Shown: positions 1 through 10,390, numbered from the stretch's first letter. The stretch is 16,883 bases of DNA from Desulfuromonas sp. (GCA_002869605.1 PKUI01000155.1:1-16883); one strand, 5' to 3'. Translations and numbers: made by a program. Notes: a model not told the origin generated them from the letters alone.

Positions 1-2927
<2,927 letters not shown>

Positions 2928-2943
2928 GATTTTTATTAGAAAT

Positions 2944-4062
2944 CTAGAGCCGCATCGGCATGATCACGGTCTGGTAATACCGTTTACCCTGCGGCGATAT
3001 CAAAGTTGGTGACACCTGGTCCTTGAACACCATCTCAATGGTGTCATCGTCGATATTCTGCAGGATATCAAGTAGATAACGTGCGTTGAAACCGATGATT
3101 ACTTCTGGTCCCTGGTAATCTATTTCAAGATCTTCGCGCGCTTCACCGAGCTCAGGATTCGAACTGCTCAATTCGAGCAACTGTGGTGCCAGCCGCAGCT
3201 TGACTCCCCGCGAACGCTCGCTGGCCAGAATCGAAATCCGTTTGAGCACATGCAGCAAGGCATCGCGGTCGATCAGAGCTTCCTGATCACGTGTTTTCGG
3301 GATGACCCGTCCATAGTCCGGGAATTCCCCGTCGACCAGCCGCATGACTATGGTGGTCTGGTCGCGTCGCACGACGGCGTTATTGTCAAAGAAGCCGAGA
3401 TCCACGTCACCTTCGCCTTCTTCTGTTATCTTGCGCAATTCCTGAACCCCTTTGCGTGGCAGAATGACTCCTGACTGCAATTGGGGAATATCGGTGACGT
3501 TCAATTCGGCTTCGAAAAGGGCTAGGCGATGTCCGTCTGTGGCAACCAGGCGCAGATCGTTTTTGCCTTCTTCCTGTGTACCGCGAAAATATATGCCATT
3601 GAGATTGTATTTTGTTTCATCCGTTGAGATCGCGTAGGAGGTTTTTTCAATCATCTCCTTGAGCAGGTCGGCCGGTATTTTAAAGTATTTTTGTTCGTCG
3701 GTGTCGGGAAAATAGGGAAACTCTTCCGGTGAGAGCCCGACGATATTAAACAAGGCTTTTCCGCATTTTATTTCTATCCAGCAGTTCTCTTTGGCGACAA
3801 AAGAAACTTCACCTTCAGGAAGTTCGCGGATAATTTCGTATAGTTTTTTTGCCGAAACCGTGATTTTGCCACTTTTCTTGACCGTTGCCGGGTAGGAGGT
3901 TTTCATGCCTACTTCAAGATCGGTGGCAATGAGGCGTATCGAGTCGTTTTCTGCTTGGATCAGCACATTCGAGAGAATTGGAATGGTCGAACGTTTCTCT
4001 ACTATCCCTTGAACCTTGGCCAGGGCTTTGACGAAGATTTCTCTCTCTATCGTGAAATGCAT
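2944..4062 (-). CDS. dnaN: DNA polymerase III beta subunit (sliding clamp)
   Basis: Ring-forming processivity clamp for DNA polymerase III, which also recruits other replication and repair proteins. The chosen ATG at 4062 gives 372 residues starting MHFTIEREIFVKALAKVQGIVEKRSTIPILSNVLI, the usual DnaN N-terminus, and ending YYQTVIMPMRL, the conserved clamp C-terminus. A strong AAGGAGG lies five bases upstream of this ATG. The in-frame GTG at 4077 would place the ribosome site inside the gene and add five residues, so it is rejected. The gene follows dnaA after a 254-bp gap rich in DnaA-box-like sites and precedes recF by 16 bp. The size of the dnaA gap leaves room for its own promoter, but I cannot identify one with confidence. 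Confidence 0.98.
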   Translation of the reverse strand: MHFTIEREIFVKALAKVQGIVEKRSTIPILSNVLIQAENDSIRLIATDLEVGMKTSYPATVKKSGKITVSAKKLYEIIRELPEGEVSFVAKENCWIEIKCGKALFNIVGLSPEEFPYFPDTDEQKYFKIPADLLKEMIEKTSYAISTDETKYNLNGIYFRGTQEEGKNDLRLVATDGHRLALFEAELNVTDIPQLQSGVILPRKGVQELRKITEEGEGDVDLGFFDNNAVVRRDQTTIVMRLVDGEFPDYGRVIPKTRDQEALIDRDALLHVLKRISILASERSRGVKLRLAPQLLELSSSNPELGEAREDLEIDYQGPEVIIGFNARYLLDILQNIDDDTIEMVFKDQVSPTLISPQGKRYYQTVIMPMRL

Positions 4063-4123
4063 GGTGGCCTCCTTCACTTATTCACTTAAGTTATTATTCT
4101 TATGTTTTTAGTCTTTTAAAAAA

Positions 4124-4141
4124 TAGTAGTAACAATAGTAA
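4124..4141 (+). repeat. Phased TAG/TAA triplets, candidate DnaA-trio element
   Basis: Six consecutive triplets read TAG TAG TAA CAA TAG TAA, so five of six fit the TA(G/A) pattern described for DnaA-trios, the single-strand DnaA-binding repeats used in origin melting. They lie in an AT-rich segment about 60 bp from the nearest DnaA-box-like site at 4203, which is farther than in well-studied origins. Short low-complexity sequence could produce such a run by chance. Confidence 0.35.
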
Positions 4142-4202
4142 CTGTTGATCTGTGAGTTATTTTTTTTTCGCTGGTAAATCATCATGTTTCACGTTTTTGC
4201 GT

Positions 4203-4314
4203 TGTGGAAAAACCAGCGGACTTTTTTTGGGACAACGGTGGATAAATCGGCAGCTGCTTTTTTATCCACGGATCTGTAGCCCTCATGCACATGTTTGTGC
4301 ACGGATTATCCATA
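4203..4314. promoter_or_regulatory. Cluster of four degenerate DnaA boxes
   Basis: Four nine-base sites each differ by one base from TTATCCACA. They are 4203-4211 (minus strand, TTTTCCACA), 4237-4245 (minus, TTATCCACC), 4262-4270 (plus, TTATCCACG) and 4306-4314 (plus, TTATCCATA). The inner two face each other. Clustering of four near-consensus sites in about 110 bp just downstream of dnaA is unlikely by chance in moderate-GC DNA, and it supports an origin or dnaN-regulatory role. Confidence 0.6.
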
Positions 4315-4316
4315 CA

Positions 4317-5672
4317 TCAGGTACTGAGCGTACTTTTCAGGTTATCGATCGTTGCCCGCAAGTTAAGGTCATCCTTCAAGTTTTTTTCAATTTTTCGTAT
4401 TGCGTGGATGATCGTTGAATGATCTTTCCCACCAAATCTTTCGCCTATTTCCGGATAGGAGCAATTGGTCATCTGGCGAGACAGGTACATGGCTATCTGT
4501 CTGGGAATAATCAGTGCCTTGAGTCTTTTTGACGAGCGGATATCCGAAACCTTGATGTTGTAGTGTCCGGCAACGGTTTTTTGTATTTCCTCGACGGTAA
4601 TTTCTTTGACTTTGTCGACCAGGATGTCTTTGAGCGTATCCCTCGCCATATCCAGTGTAATCGGAGTCGAGGTGAGGCTCGCATAGGCACCTATACGTAC
4701 TAGATATCCTTCCAATTCGCGGACATTGCTTGCAACCGAACTGGCTAGAAAGCGTGCAACGTCATCCGGTAGCTCAATACGGTTTTGTTCGGCTTTAAGC
4801 CGTAAGATGGCTTGTTTGGTTTCAATATCTGGAGGTTGTATATCGGCAATCAGTCCCCATTCAAAGCGCGAGCGCAAACGCTCTTCCAGCTCGGGTATTT
4901 CTTTCGGAAATTTATCTGACGTTACAACTATCTGCTTGTGTGATTCGTAAAGCGCATTGAAGGTATGAAAAAACTCTTCCTGAGTCCTTTCCTTGCCGGC
5001 AATAAACTGTACATCGTCAATCAACAGTACATCCATGGAACGGAACTTGTTGCGGAAATCATCCATCTTCGCATAACGGATGGAGTTGATCAGTTCGTTC
5101 ATGAATTTTTCTGATGCATAATAACTGACACGCAGTTGCGGGTTTCGCGCAAGCATGGCATTGCCGATGGCGTTAACGAGATGGGTTTTTCCAAGCCCGA
5201 CCCCTCCATATATAAACAAGGGGTTATATGTTGTTGCTGGATTGGCAGCGACGGCCATCGCCGCGGCATGTGCAAACTGATTTGATGATCCGGATACGAA
5301 AGCATCGAACGTGTATTTTGGATTCAGGTTGGTGTGGTTAGCCGGCATGTTTGTGGTAACGGCTAACCGTGGTTTTTTCTCTTCTAGTTCTTCGTTTTCA
5401 GACGTTTCTTTTACATCTTCAACCTTGACCGTATCCCGGCCTATGCTCCACGTTAGTTGATAATCAACGGCTCCGAGATTGGAGAGGGTTTCCTGAATCA
5501 GACGTCCGTAATTGTCTTTGACCCAGTCAAGGACAAAGCGGTTAGGTACTTCGAGATGGACGACGTCTTTATTGATAGTCTGTAGACGGATCGGTTTTAT
5601 CCAGGTGGAGAAATGCTGGGCGCTGAGTTGGCTTTGTAGATGTTGAAGTGTATCTTTCCAGAGTTTGTTCAT
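4317..5672 (-). CDS. dnaA: Chromosomal replication initiator protein DnaA
   Basis: AAA+ initiator that binds DnaA boxes, melts oriC and recruits the helicase. From the ATG at 5672 the protein has 451 residues. Domain I starts MNKLWKDTLQHLQSQLSAQHFSTWIKP, then comes a short acidic linker (about 80-110). The AAA+ domain has Walker A GGVGLGKTHL (156-165) and Walker B LLIDDVQF (216-223). The C-terminal DNA-binding domain carries the DnaA signature GGKDHSTIIHA (414-424). The frame continues upstream to ATGs at 5741 and 5738, adding 23 or 22 residues of a basic, non-conserved segment. I prefer 5672 because DnaA proteins normally begin exactly there. Neither start has a clear Shine-Dalgarno sequence, so the longer form remains possible. 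Paired DnaA boxes lie just upstream, suggesting autoregulation. Confidence 0.95.
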   Translation of the reverse strand: MNKLWKDTLQHLQSQLSAQHFSTWIKPIRLQTINKDVVHLEVPNRFVLDWVKDNYGRLIQETLSNLGAVDYQLTWSIGRDTVKVEDVKETSENEELEEKKPRLAVTTNMPANHTNLNPKYTFDAFVSGSSNQFAHAAAMAVAANPATTYNPLFIYGGVGLGKTHLVNAIGNAMLARNPQLRVSYYASEKFMNELINSIRYAKMDDFRNKFRSMDVLLIDDVQFIAGKERTQEEFFHTFNALYESHKQIVVTSDKFPKEIPELEERLRSRFEWGLIADIQPPDIETKQAILRLKAEQNRIELPDDVARFLASSVASNVRELEGYLVRIGAYASLTSTPITLDMARDTLKDILVDKVKEITVEEIQKTVAGHYNIKVSDIRSSKRLKALIIPRQIAMYLSRQMTNCSYPEIGERFGGKDHSTIIHAIRKIEKNLKDDLNLRATIDNLKSTLST

Positions 5673-5740
5673 TGGAGAGTAGCCCAGATCTGTTTTTCTG
5701 CGGGATTGCAAGTTTTTGCCTGTTGCTTTGTTGCTCATCA

Positions 5741-5782
5741 TTTATTTATCCACAACTGTTGAACAGTTTGTGGATAAATAAA
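5741..5782. repeat. Palindrome of two inverted consensus DnaA boxes
   Basis: TTTATTTATCCACA (5741-5754) and its reverse complement (5769-5782) enclose perfect DnaA boxes at 5746-5754 (plus) and 5769-5777 (minus). The centre, CTGTT-G-AACAG (5756-5766), is also inverted, so the whole 42 bp is nearly perfectly palindromic apart from one extra T in the right half. It touches the most upstream possible dnaA ATG and lies between any upstream dnaA promoter and the gene. DnaA binding here could serve both origin assembly and dnaA repression; this is inference. Confidence 0.85.
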
Positions 5783-5874
5783 AAAGTCATTAAAAATTAA
5801 ATATTTACGTGATATTATGAGGCGTGAATTTACTGAATTAAATTATCAGAGCTGTTGTTTCTTTGCAAGATCTT

Positions 5875-5888
5875 TTTATTTATCCACA
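5875..5888 (+). promoter_or_regulatory. Third extended consensus DnaA box
   Basis: TTTATTTATCCACA matches the two arms of the 5741-5782 palindrome over all 14 bases, with the nine-base box at 5880-5888. It lies on the far side of the AT-rich stretch, 35 bp before the rpmH -35 element. Conservation of the five bases outside the nine-base core in all three copies suggests selection on the extended site. Confidence 0.8.
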
Positions 5889-5922
5889 TGTTGCTTCCCT
5901 TTTAGCCAAATAAGACTTTTTC

Positions 5923-5951
5923 TTGACATGACTCCGTAAGTGTGATTTAAG
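5923..5951 (+). promoter_or_regulatory. Sigma-70-type promoter for the rpmH operon
   Basis: A perfect -35 TTGACA (5923-5928) is followed after 17 bp by TTTAAG (5946-5951), which matches TATAAT at four of six positions and is preceded by TG one base away (5943-5944), an extended -10 arrangement. It predicts a leader of about 37 bases before rpmH. It is the only strong promoter seen ahead of the closely packed rpmH to rsmG genes. Confidence 0.75.
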
Positions 5952-5994
5952 CTACTCCTTCTGAGATTTTTCGCTTAAGGAGCATAATAAAGCC

Positions 5995-6147
5995 ATGAGT
6001 AAACGCACTTATCAGCCAAGTCGCATCAAACGCAAGAGAACACACGGTTTCCGCAAGCGTATGCGTACCAAAACCGGTCAGGAAATCGTACGCCGTCGTC
6101 GCGCTAAGGGTCGCAAGCGTTTGTCTGCCGTCATTCCGTCGAAGTAA
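5995..6147 (+). CDS. rpmH: 50S ribosomal protein L34
   Basis: Small basic protein of the large ribosomal subunit. The ORF encodes 50 residues beginning [23 protein letters not shown] and ending with the Arg/Lys-rich tail [18 protein letters not shown], the family signature throughout; L34 is usually 44-50 residues. AAGGAG at 5977-5982 precedes the ATG by 12 bases, longer than ideal, but no other start fits the family N-terminus. It heads the rpmH-rnpA-yidD-yidC-jag cluster conserved beside the origin in many bacteria and is driven by the promoter at 5923-5951. Confidence 0.97.
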   Translation: MSKRTYQPSRIKRKRTHGFRKRMRTKTGQEIVRRRRAKGRKRLSAVIPSK

Positions 6148-6188
6148 CTCTTTTCAGGATATCAGTGCAGGGTAACCTGTAGATTATT

Positions 6189-6536
6189 ATGTCCTGTTTT
6201 TTCCCCAAGTCGTTGCGTCTATTGAAACGTTCTGAGTTTCAGCAGACGTGGCGACAGGGGCGAAAAAAACACACCCCTCATTTTATTGTCGTTATTCATA
6301 GGCATGGTGGGGAAACATCACGTCTCGGCATAACCGCAAGTCGTAAAACGGGTAATGCTGTTGCACGTAATCGTATCAAGCGACTGGTGCGCGAATTTTT
6401 CCGTACACAGTTTTCCTTCTTGAATGAAGGTGCGGATATATCCGTTATAGCAAAACAGGGAGCTGCCCGCCTCGACTATGCTGCTGTCCGTTGCGAGTTA
6501 GGTGGGCTTTTTCGTGATGAGGGCCTGGTGTCTTGA
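6189..6536 (+). CDS. rnpA: Ribonuclease P protein component
   Basis: Protein cofactor of RNase P, which removes 5' leaders from tRNA precursors. It has 115 residues, normal length. The N-terminal part [20 protein letters not shown] and the RNR motif (R60-N61-R62) in [14 protein letters not shown], which contacts the catalytic RNA, identify it. The middle strand [14 protein letters not shown] is also typical. It lies 41 bp after rpmH, in keeping with the common rpmH-rnpA co-transcription, and its stop overlaps the start of yidD by one base. No strong Shine-Dalgarno sequence is seen before the ATG. Confidence 0.95.
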   Translation: MSCFFPKSLRLLKRSEFQQTWRQGRKKHTPHFIVVIHRHGGETSRLGITASRKTGNAVARNRIKRLVREFFRTQFSFLNEGADISVIAKQGAARLDYAAVRCELGGLFRDEGLVS

Positions 6537-6754
6537 TGCTCGTCCTGAAAAAACTCATTCTGTCGATGCTGTTTTTATATCAGCGCTTTATTTCGCCGTT
6601 AACTCCACCCTCCTGTCGTTTTTATCCAACGTGTTCCTGTTATGCCCTGGACGCATTTAACCGTTACGGTATATTCCGTGCTTTTTATCTGACAATTAAG
6701 CGTATACTGCGCTGCCATCCCTGGCATCCGGGTGGTTACGATCCCGTCCCCTGA
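6536..6754 (+). CDS. yidD: Membrane protein insertion efficiency factor YidD
   Basis: Small membrane-associated protein thought to help YidC-dependent insertion. The preferred ATG at 6536 overlaps the rnpA stop as TGATG and gives 72 residues; a TTG three bases earlier is possible. An amphipathic/hydrophobic N-terminal helix, [20 protein letters not shown], is followed by the family motifs [11 protein letters not shown] (27-37) and [14 protein letters not shown] (59-72), with the conserved cysteines present. The position between rnpA and yidC is the usual one and translational coupling to rnpA is likely. The exact biochemical role of the family is not settled. Confidence 0.95.
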   Translation: MLVLKKLILSMLFLYQRFISPLTPPSCRFYPTCSCYALDAFNRYGIFRAFYLTIKRILRCHPWHPGGYDPVP

Positions 6755-6786
6755 TCTTCAATAACTGAAGCGAAAGTTTATTTATT

Positions 6787-8397
6787 ATGGAAAATAAAAA
6801 CACGATCCTGGCTATTGTTCTCATTTCAGTGATCTGGTTTGGATATACAGTATTATTTCCGCCTGCTCCTCCTCAGACAGCACCGTCCGTTACTGAGACT
6901 GAAAGTGCCGTGGATGTAACATCACAGACTCCGTCTGAACCTTTGATGGTAGCTCCATCCCCTGCGCCAGTCATTGCTCCGACGAGTGTGGCCCTTGAGG
7001 AAGCTTCTGTCGATACGGGTGTTTTGCACCTGACTATCAGTAATCAAGGTGCCATTGTTCATAACCTTGTTCTCAATAAGTTTGGTCTTAGCGCTGCGGA
7101 TGATGCGCCTCGTGTAACGTTGGTTGATTCAACTTCTCCCCAGCAGGGGACCTTGCGCCTCACTGGTAGTGACGGTCTGCAACTCTCCCCTTATGCCCCG
7201 TACAGCTTTCAATCTTCTCAACGCGAGTTTTCCTTTGAAGACGGGCAGACCGGTGATGTTGTGCTTGCAGCGCAACTTGCTGATGGACTCGAGGTTGTTC
7301 GCAGCTTTTCTTTCCAAGGTGGTCATTACGATTTTGTTACCACAATTCGTCTGACAAATCGTGGTTCACAGGTACTCAGCGGTCGTGCGGTTCTTTCTCT
7401 GGTTAATGCCTGGAGCAAGGAAAAGAAAACCACCATGTACGACTTTGCCGGGCCTTCGGTATTTGCTGCCGAAAGTCTGAATCAGGAAGATGTCGATGAT
7501 CTAGGTGCAGACGGTAAATCATTTAATCAAGATGTTCTCTGGACAGCTTTCGAGGAAAAGTATTTTGCGTCGATCCTGGTTCCGGCAACCCCGTTCGAGC
7601 GTGTTCGCCTGATTCAAAATAATGGACTGGTAGAAAACCAGGTTATTTCTTCACCCCTTTCTCTTCAGCCTGGTGAGTCACTCGAATATTCCTACACGGT
7701 TTTCGCTGGCCCGAAACGGGTCGATTTGCTCACCTCGGTGGGTCAACGTATCGATGAGTTGATCGATTTTGGCTGGTTTGCCGTTATTGCCCATCCGCTC
7801 CTGACGGCACTCAAGTTTTTCTATTCCTATATTGGTAATTACGGCATCGCCATCATCCTGCTGACGGTTCTGATCAAGATGCTTTTCTGGCCGCTGACTC
7901 AGAAGAGTTATACTTCAATGAAGTCGATGCAGAAGTTGCAGCCGAAAATGCAGCAACTTAGGGAAAAGTATAAAAACGATCGTGAACGCATGAATCGTGA
8001 ACTCATGGAGCTGTACAAGACTCACCGCGTTAATCCTCTCGGTGGTTGTCTGCCGATGCTGGTCCAGATTCCCGTCTTCTTTGCCCTGTATAAGGTTCTG
8101 CTGTTTTCGATTGAATTGCGCCATGCTCCGTTCATGTTCTGGCTTACTGACCTTTCGGCCAAGGATCCCTATTACATTACCCCATTGATCATGGGCGCGA
8201 GTATGTTCTTCCAGCAGAAGATGATGCCGTCGCAGATGGAGCCGACCCAGCAGCGCATCATGATGATGATGCCGGTTATTTTTACCTTTATGTTCCTGAA
8301 TTTCCCTTCCGGCCTGGTTATCTATTGGTTGGTTAATAACCTGTTAACCATCGGTCAGCAGTACCTGATTAACCGCAAAGGGGCAGAAGCTGCGTGA
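6787..8397 (+). CDS. yidC: Membrane protein insertase YidC
   Basis: Inner-membrane insertase/chaperone (YidC/Oxa1/Alb3 family) acting alone or with SecYEG. At 536 residues it has the long Gram-negative architecture. An N-terminal anchor (about 7-25, ILAIVLISVIWFGYTVLFP) is followed by a Pro/Ala/Ser-rich linker, a large periplasmic beta domain (about 70-325), then the conserved C-terminal hydrophobic core. The core runs from about 345 and includes GNYGIAIILLTVLIKMLFWPL, a basic cytoplasmic helical hairpin rich in Lys/Arg/Met/Gln, NPLGGCLPMLVQIPVFFALY and FPSGLVIYWLVNNLLTIGQQY. It follows yidD by 32 bp and its stop overlaps the GTG of the next gene. Upstream Shine-Dalgarno signal is weak. Confidence 0.97.
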   Translation: MENKNTILAIVLISVIWFGYTVLFPPAPPQTAPSVTETESAVDVTSQTPSEPLMVAPSPAPVIAPTSVALEEASVDTGVLHLTISNQGAIVHNLVLNKFGLSAADDAPRVTLVDSTSPQQGTLRLTGSDGLQLSPYAPYSFQSSQREFSFEDGQTGDVVLAAQLADGLEVVRSFSFQGGHYDFVTTIRLTNRGSQVLSGRAVLSLVNAWSKEKKTTMYDFAGPSVFAAESLNQEDVDDLGADGKSFNQDVLWTAFEEKYFASILVPATPFERVRLIQNNGLVENQVISSPLSLQPGESLEYSYTVFAGPKRVDLLTSVGQRIDELIDFGWFAVIAHPLLTALKFFYSYIGNYGIAIILLTVLIKMLFWPLTQKSYTSMKSMQKLQPKMQQLREKYKNDRERMNRELMELYKTHRVNPLGGCLPMLVQIPVFFALYKVLLFSIELRHAPFMFWLTDLSAKDPYYITPLIMGASMFFQQKMMPSQMEPTQQRIMMMMPVIFTFMFLNFPSGLVIYWLVNNLLTIGQQYLINRKGAEAA

Positions 8398-9026
8398 AGT
8401 ACCTCGAGAGTCTGATTCGAATTACAAGTAAGAGTTCTGACCTCGAGAGCGCAGTAGCAAAGGCACTCCAGCATTTTGACTGTTCTCGTGCCGAGGTTGA
8501 TATTCAGATTATATCTTCCGGTCGTCGTGGTTGGTTCGGTCTCGGTCGTCAGGACGCCGAGGTTCAGGTTGCACTGGTTGACCGTGCATATGTTGCGCGT
8601 CATATCTGTAGTAACCTGTTAACACGTAGCGGTTGGCGGGCAGAAGTGTCTGTTTCTCAGAGTAGTGAGCAGATAGACCTTGTCATTGAATCCGACAGTA
8701 CCGCGCAGATTATCGGTAAACATGGTCAGACCCTCGAAGCCCTGCAATACCTGGTGACGACCGTCACCGACCGGGCCTGTCATACGGATATCCCGTTGGT
8801 GCTTGATGCGGGTGGTTATCGTCTCAAACGCCATCGTTATCTCAAGGGCCTCGCGCACAAACTCTCTGACAAGGTGCGCACATCCGGTAACAAGGTAACC
8901 CTCGACCCCTTGCCGCATCATGAACGTCGTATCTTGCATAAGCTTATCCGGGATCAACGTGGGGTTACATCCACTTCTATCGGCAATGGTTACGAGAAAC
9001 GGGTTATCGTCACCCCTGAGGGGTAG
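8394..9026 (+). CDS. jag: Jag/KhpB family RNA-binding protein (Jag-N, KH, R3H)
   Basis: Predicted cytoplasmic RNA-binding protein; homologues (SpoIIIJ-associated Jag, KhpB/EloR) bind RNA and affect cell elongation or membrane biogenesis in Gram-positive bacteria. The 210-residue product has an N-terminal Jag-N-like segment ending in GRRGWFGLG (43-51), a KH domain with GKHG (108-111) in IIGKHGQTLEALQYLV, and a C-terminal R3H motif R178-x3-H182 within HHERRILHKLI. Translation starts at a GTG overlapping the yidC TGA, implying coupling. It precedes mnmE by five bases. The domain calls are firm; its cellular role in this lineage is unknown. Confidence 0.92.
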   Translation: MKYLESLIRITSKSSDLESAVAKALQHFDCSRAEVDIQIISSGRRGWFGLGRQDAEVQVALVDRAYVARHICSNLLTRSGWRAEVSVSQSSEQIDLVIESDSTAQIIGKHGQTLEALQYLVTTVTDRACHTDIPLVLDAGGYRLKRHRYLKGLAHKLSDKVRTSGNKVTLDPLPHHERRILHKLIRDQRGVTSTSIGNGYEKRVIVTPEG

Positions 9027-9031
9027 GGTCC

Positions 9032-10390
9032 ATGCATAGGGATACTATCGTTGCCCCTGCGACCCCGCCTGGCGAAGGGGGCGTCGCTATCATTCGCCTT
9101 TCTGGGCCGCACGCCGAGGCCGCCTTGGAAAAGGTTTTTCATCCTCACTCCGCGACCTTTCCACTATCCACACACCACCTCTGTTTAGGCGATTTCTTCT
9201 CTGCAGATCGGCAGAAAATCGACGAGGTGCTGGCAGTTGTTATGCGTGCTCCCCGTTCCTATACGGGTGATGACGTCGTGGAGATTCACTGTCACGGTAG
9301 TCGCCTGGTGGTTCGCCAGATTCTTGACACCTTCATACGCCACCAGGTACGCCTGGCCGACCCGGGTGAGTTCACCTTGCGTGCTTTTACCAATGGTAAG
9401 CTCGACCTGAGTCAGGCCGAAGCGGTGATCGATCTTATCCAGGCCAACAGTGAACGGGCTGGTCGTGTCGCCTTGTCGCAGATGGAGGGTGAGCTTTCTC
9501 GGGCCATTCTTGATCTGCGTGAGCCTCTCCTGCAGCAACTATCGTTGCTTGAGGCTTATATTGATTTTCCTGAAGAAGACCTACCGGACGACGACGAACT
9601 GATTATCCTTCAACCGTTACGCTCGGTACTTCAACGTCTTGATGAGTTGTGTGCCTCCTTCGACCAGGGTCGTATTTTGCGTGAAGGTCTTGCCGTACTG
9701 ATCCTGGGGCGGCCCAACGTGGGTAAGAGCTCCCTGCTCAACACCCTGGTGGGTGAGGCGCGTGCGATCGTTACCGATGTTCCCGGTACAACCCGCGACC
9801 TTCTCGAGGAGCGGATCAGTCTCGGTGGTGTTGATTTGCGCTTGATTGATACGGCCGGTATCCGTTCTTCTTCCGACCCGGTGGAGCGCGAAGGTGTTCG
9901 ACGTGCTCGAGAAAAGATCGCTCTCGCCGATTTGGTTTTACTGTTGGTCGATGGCAGCTGTCCACTCGGTGATGAAGACCTTGACCTTCTTAAACTATGC
10001 GACGATAAGACTGCTTTGATCGTACGTACCAAGGCCGACCTCGGTTTATTACCATTGCCCTCCGAGCTTGATCATCATACCTGTTTGTCGATCTCCGCTC
10101 ACGAGGGCAGCGGGCTTACGGAGCTCGAGGGGGCCATGCTCGAACACTGTCTTGGCGATGTTGCCGCACATGGCGAATCATTGGTGATCTGTGATCGTAG
10201 GCACCTTGCAGCACTTATCGATACCGCCAATGCATTGCGCCGGTTTTTCGAGGCGTGGGGGTCTGTCTCTCTCGACCTGTTGGCCCTCGAGCTACGCGAA
10301 GCCCTCGACGCCCTTGGTCGTGTAACCGGCGAAACTACACCGGATGAGGTATTGAATGCCATCTTCTCTCGCTTCTGTATCGGAAAGTAA
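9032..10390 (+). CDS. mnmE: tRNA modification GTPase MnmE
   Basis: GTPase which, with MnmG, forms the (carboxymethyl)aminomethyl group on U34 of certain tRNAs. It has 452 residues. The N-terminal formyl-THF-binding domain starts DTIVAPATPPGEGGVAIIRLSG. The inserted G domain has G1 GRPNVGKS (226-233), G2 TTRD (253-256), G3 DTAG (273-276) and G4 TKAD (333-336). The C-terminal CIGK (449-452) carries the catalytic cysteine. G4 has Thr where most MnmE proteins have Asn; TKxD is known in other functional GTPases such as Rac1. The start lies five bases after jag, with GGGGTAGGG upstream. Its stop codon lies inside the parS palindrome. Partner gene mnmG follows. Confidence 0.97.
   Translation: MHRDTIVAPATPPGEGGVAIIRLSGPHAEAALEKVFHPHSATFPLSTHHLCLGDFFSADRQKIDEVLAVVMRAPRSYTGDDVVEIHCHGSRLVVRQILDTFIRHQVRLADPGEFTLRAFTNGKLDLSQAEAVIDLIQANSERAGRVALSQMEGELSRAILDLREPLLQQLSLLEAYIDFPEEDLPDDDELIILQPLRSVLQRLDELCASFDQGRILREGLAVLILGRPNVGKSSLLNTLVGEARAIVTDVPGTTRDLLEERISLGGVDLRLIDTAGIRSSSDPVEREGVRRAREKIALADLVLLLVDGSCPLGDEDLDLLKLCDDKTALIVRTKADLGLLPLPSELDHHTCLSISAHEGSGLTELEGAMLEHCLGDVAAHGESLVICDRRHLAALIDTANALRRFFEAWGSVSLDLLALELREALDALGRVTGETTPDEVLNAIFSRFCIGK

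Larger units (their letters stand above)
4063..4316. other. dnaN-dnaA intergenic region, candidate second oriC module
   Basis: This 254-bp gap has no coding potential. It contains an AT-rich segment (about 4080-4170, with runs of A and nine T's), a triplet-phased TAG/TAA run at 4124-4141, and four DnaA-box-like sites at 4203-4314. A small inverted repeat, TGCACA-TGTT-TGTGCA at 4286-4301, has no following T-run in either direction and so is not a convincing terminator. In bipartite origins such as that of Bacillus subtilis, the unwinding element lies between dnaA and dnaN, so the same role is inferred here. The features are visible; origin function is inference. Confidence 0.55.
5742..5994. 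other. dnaA-rpmH intergenic region, probable oriC
   Basis: This 253-bp non-coding gap separates leftward dnaA from rightward rpmH. It contains three consensus DnaA boxes, a very AT-rich stretch (about 5778-5880) that could unwind, and the rpmH promoter. Gene orientation diverges from this point. A possible dnaA promoter on the minus strand has TTGCAA at 5863-5868 and GATAAT at 5842-5847, but its 15-bp spacer is short, so I hold it weakly. Divergent genes plus DnaA boxes beside dnaA and rpmH is the standard picture of a bacterial chromosome origin. Confidence 0.8.

Noticed and set aside
4286..4301. TGCACA-TGTT-TGTGCA inverted repeat downstream of dnaA as a terminator
   Set aside because: Six-base stem with no T-run on either side; more likely incidental or part of the origin region.
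9631..10032. Long minus-strand open frames within mnmE, mnmG and other right-arm genes as antisense genes
   Set aside because: They overlap fully with confidently identified genes, are rich in Arg/Ser as expected from reverse reading of GC-biased codons, and carry no recognised domains.
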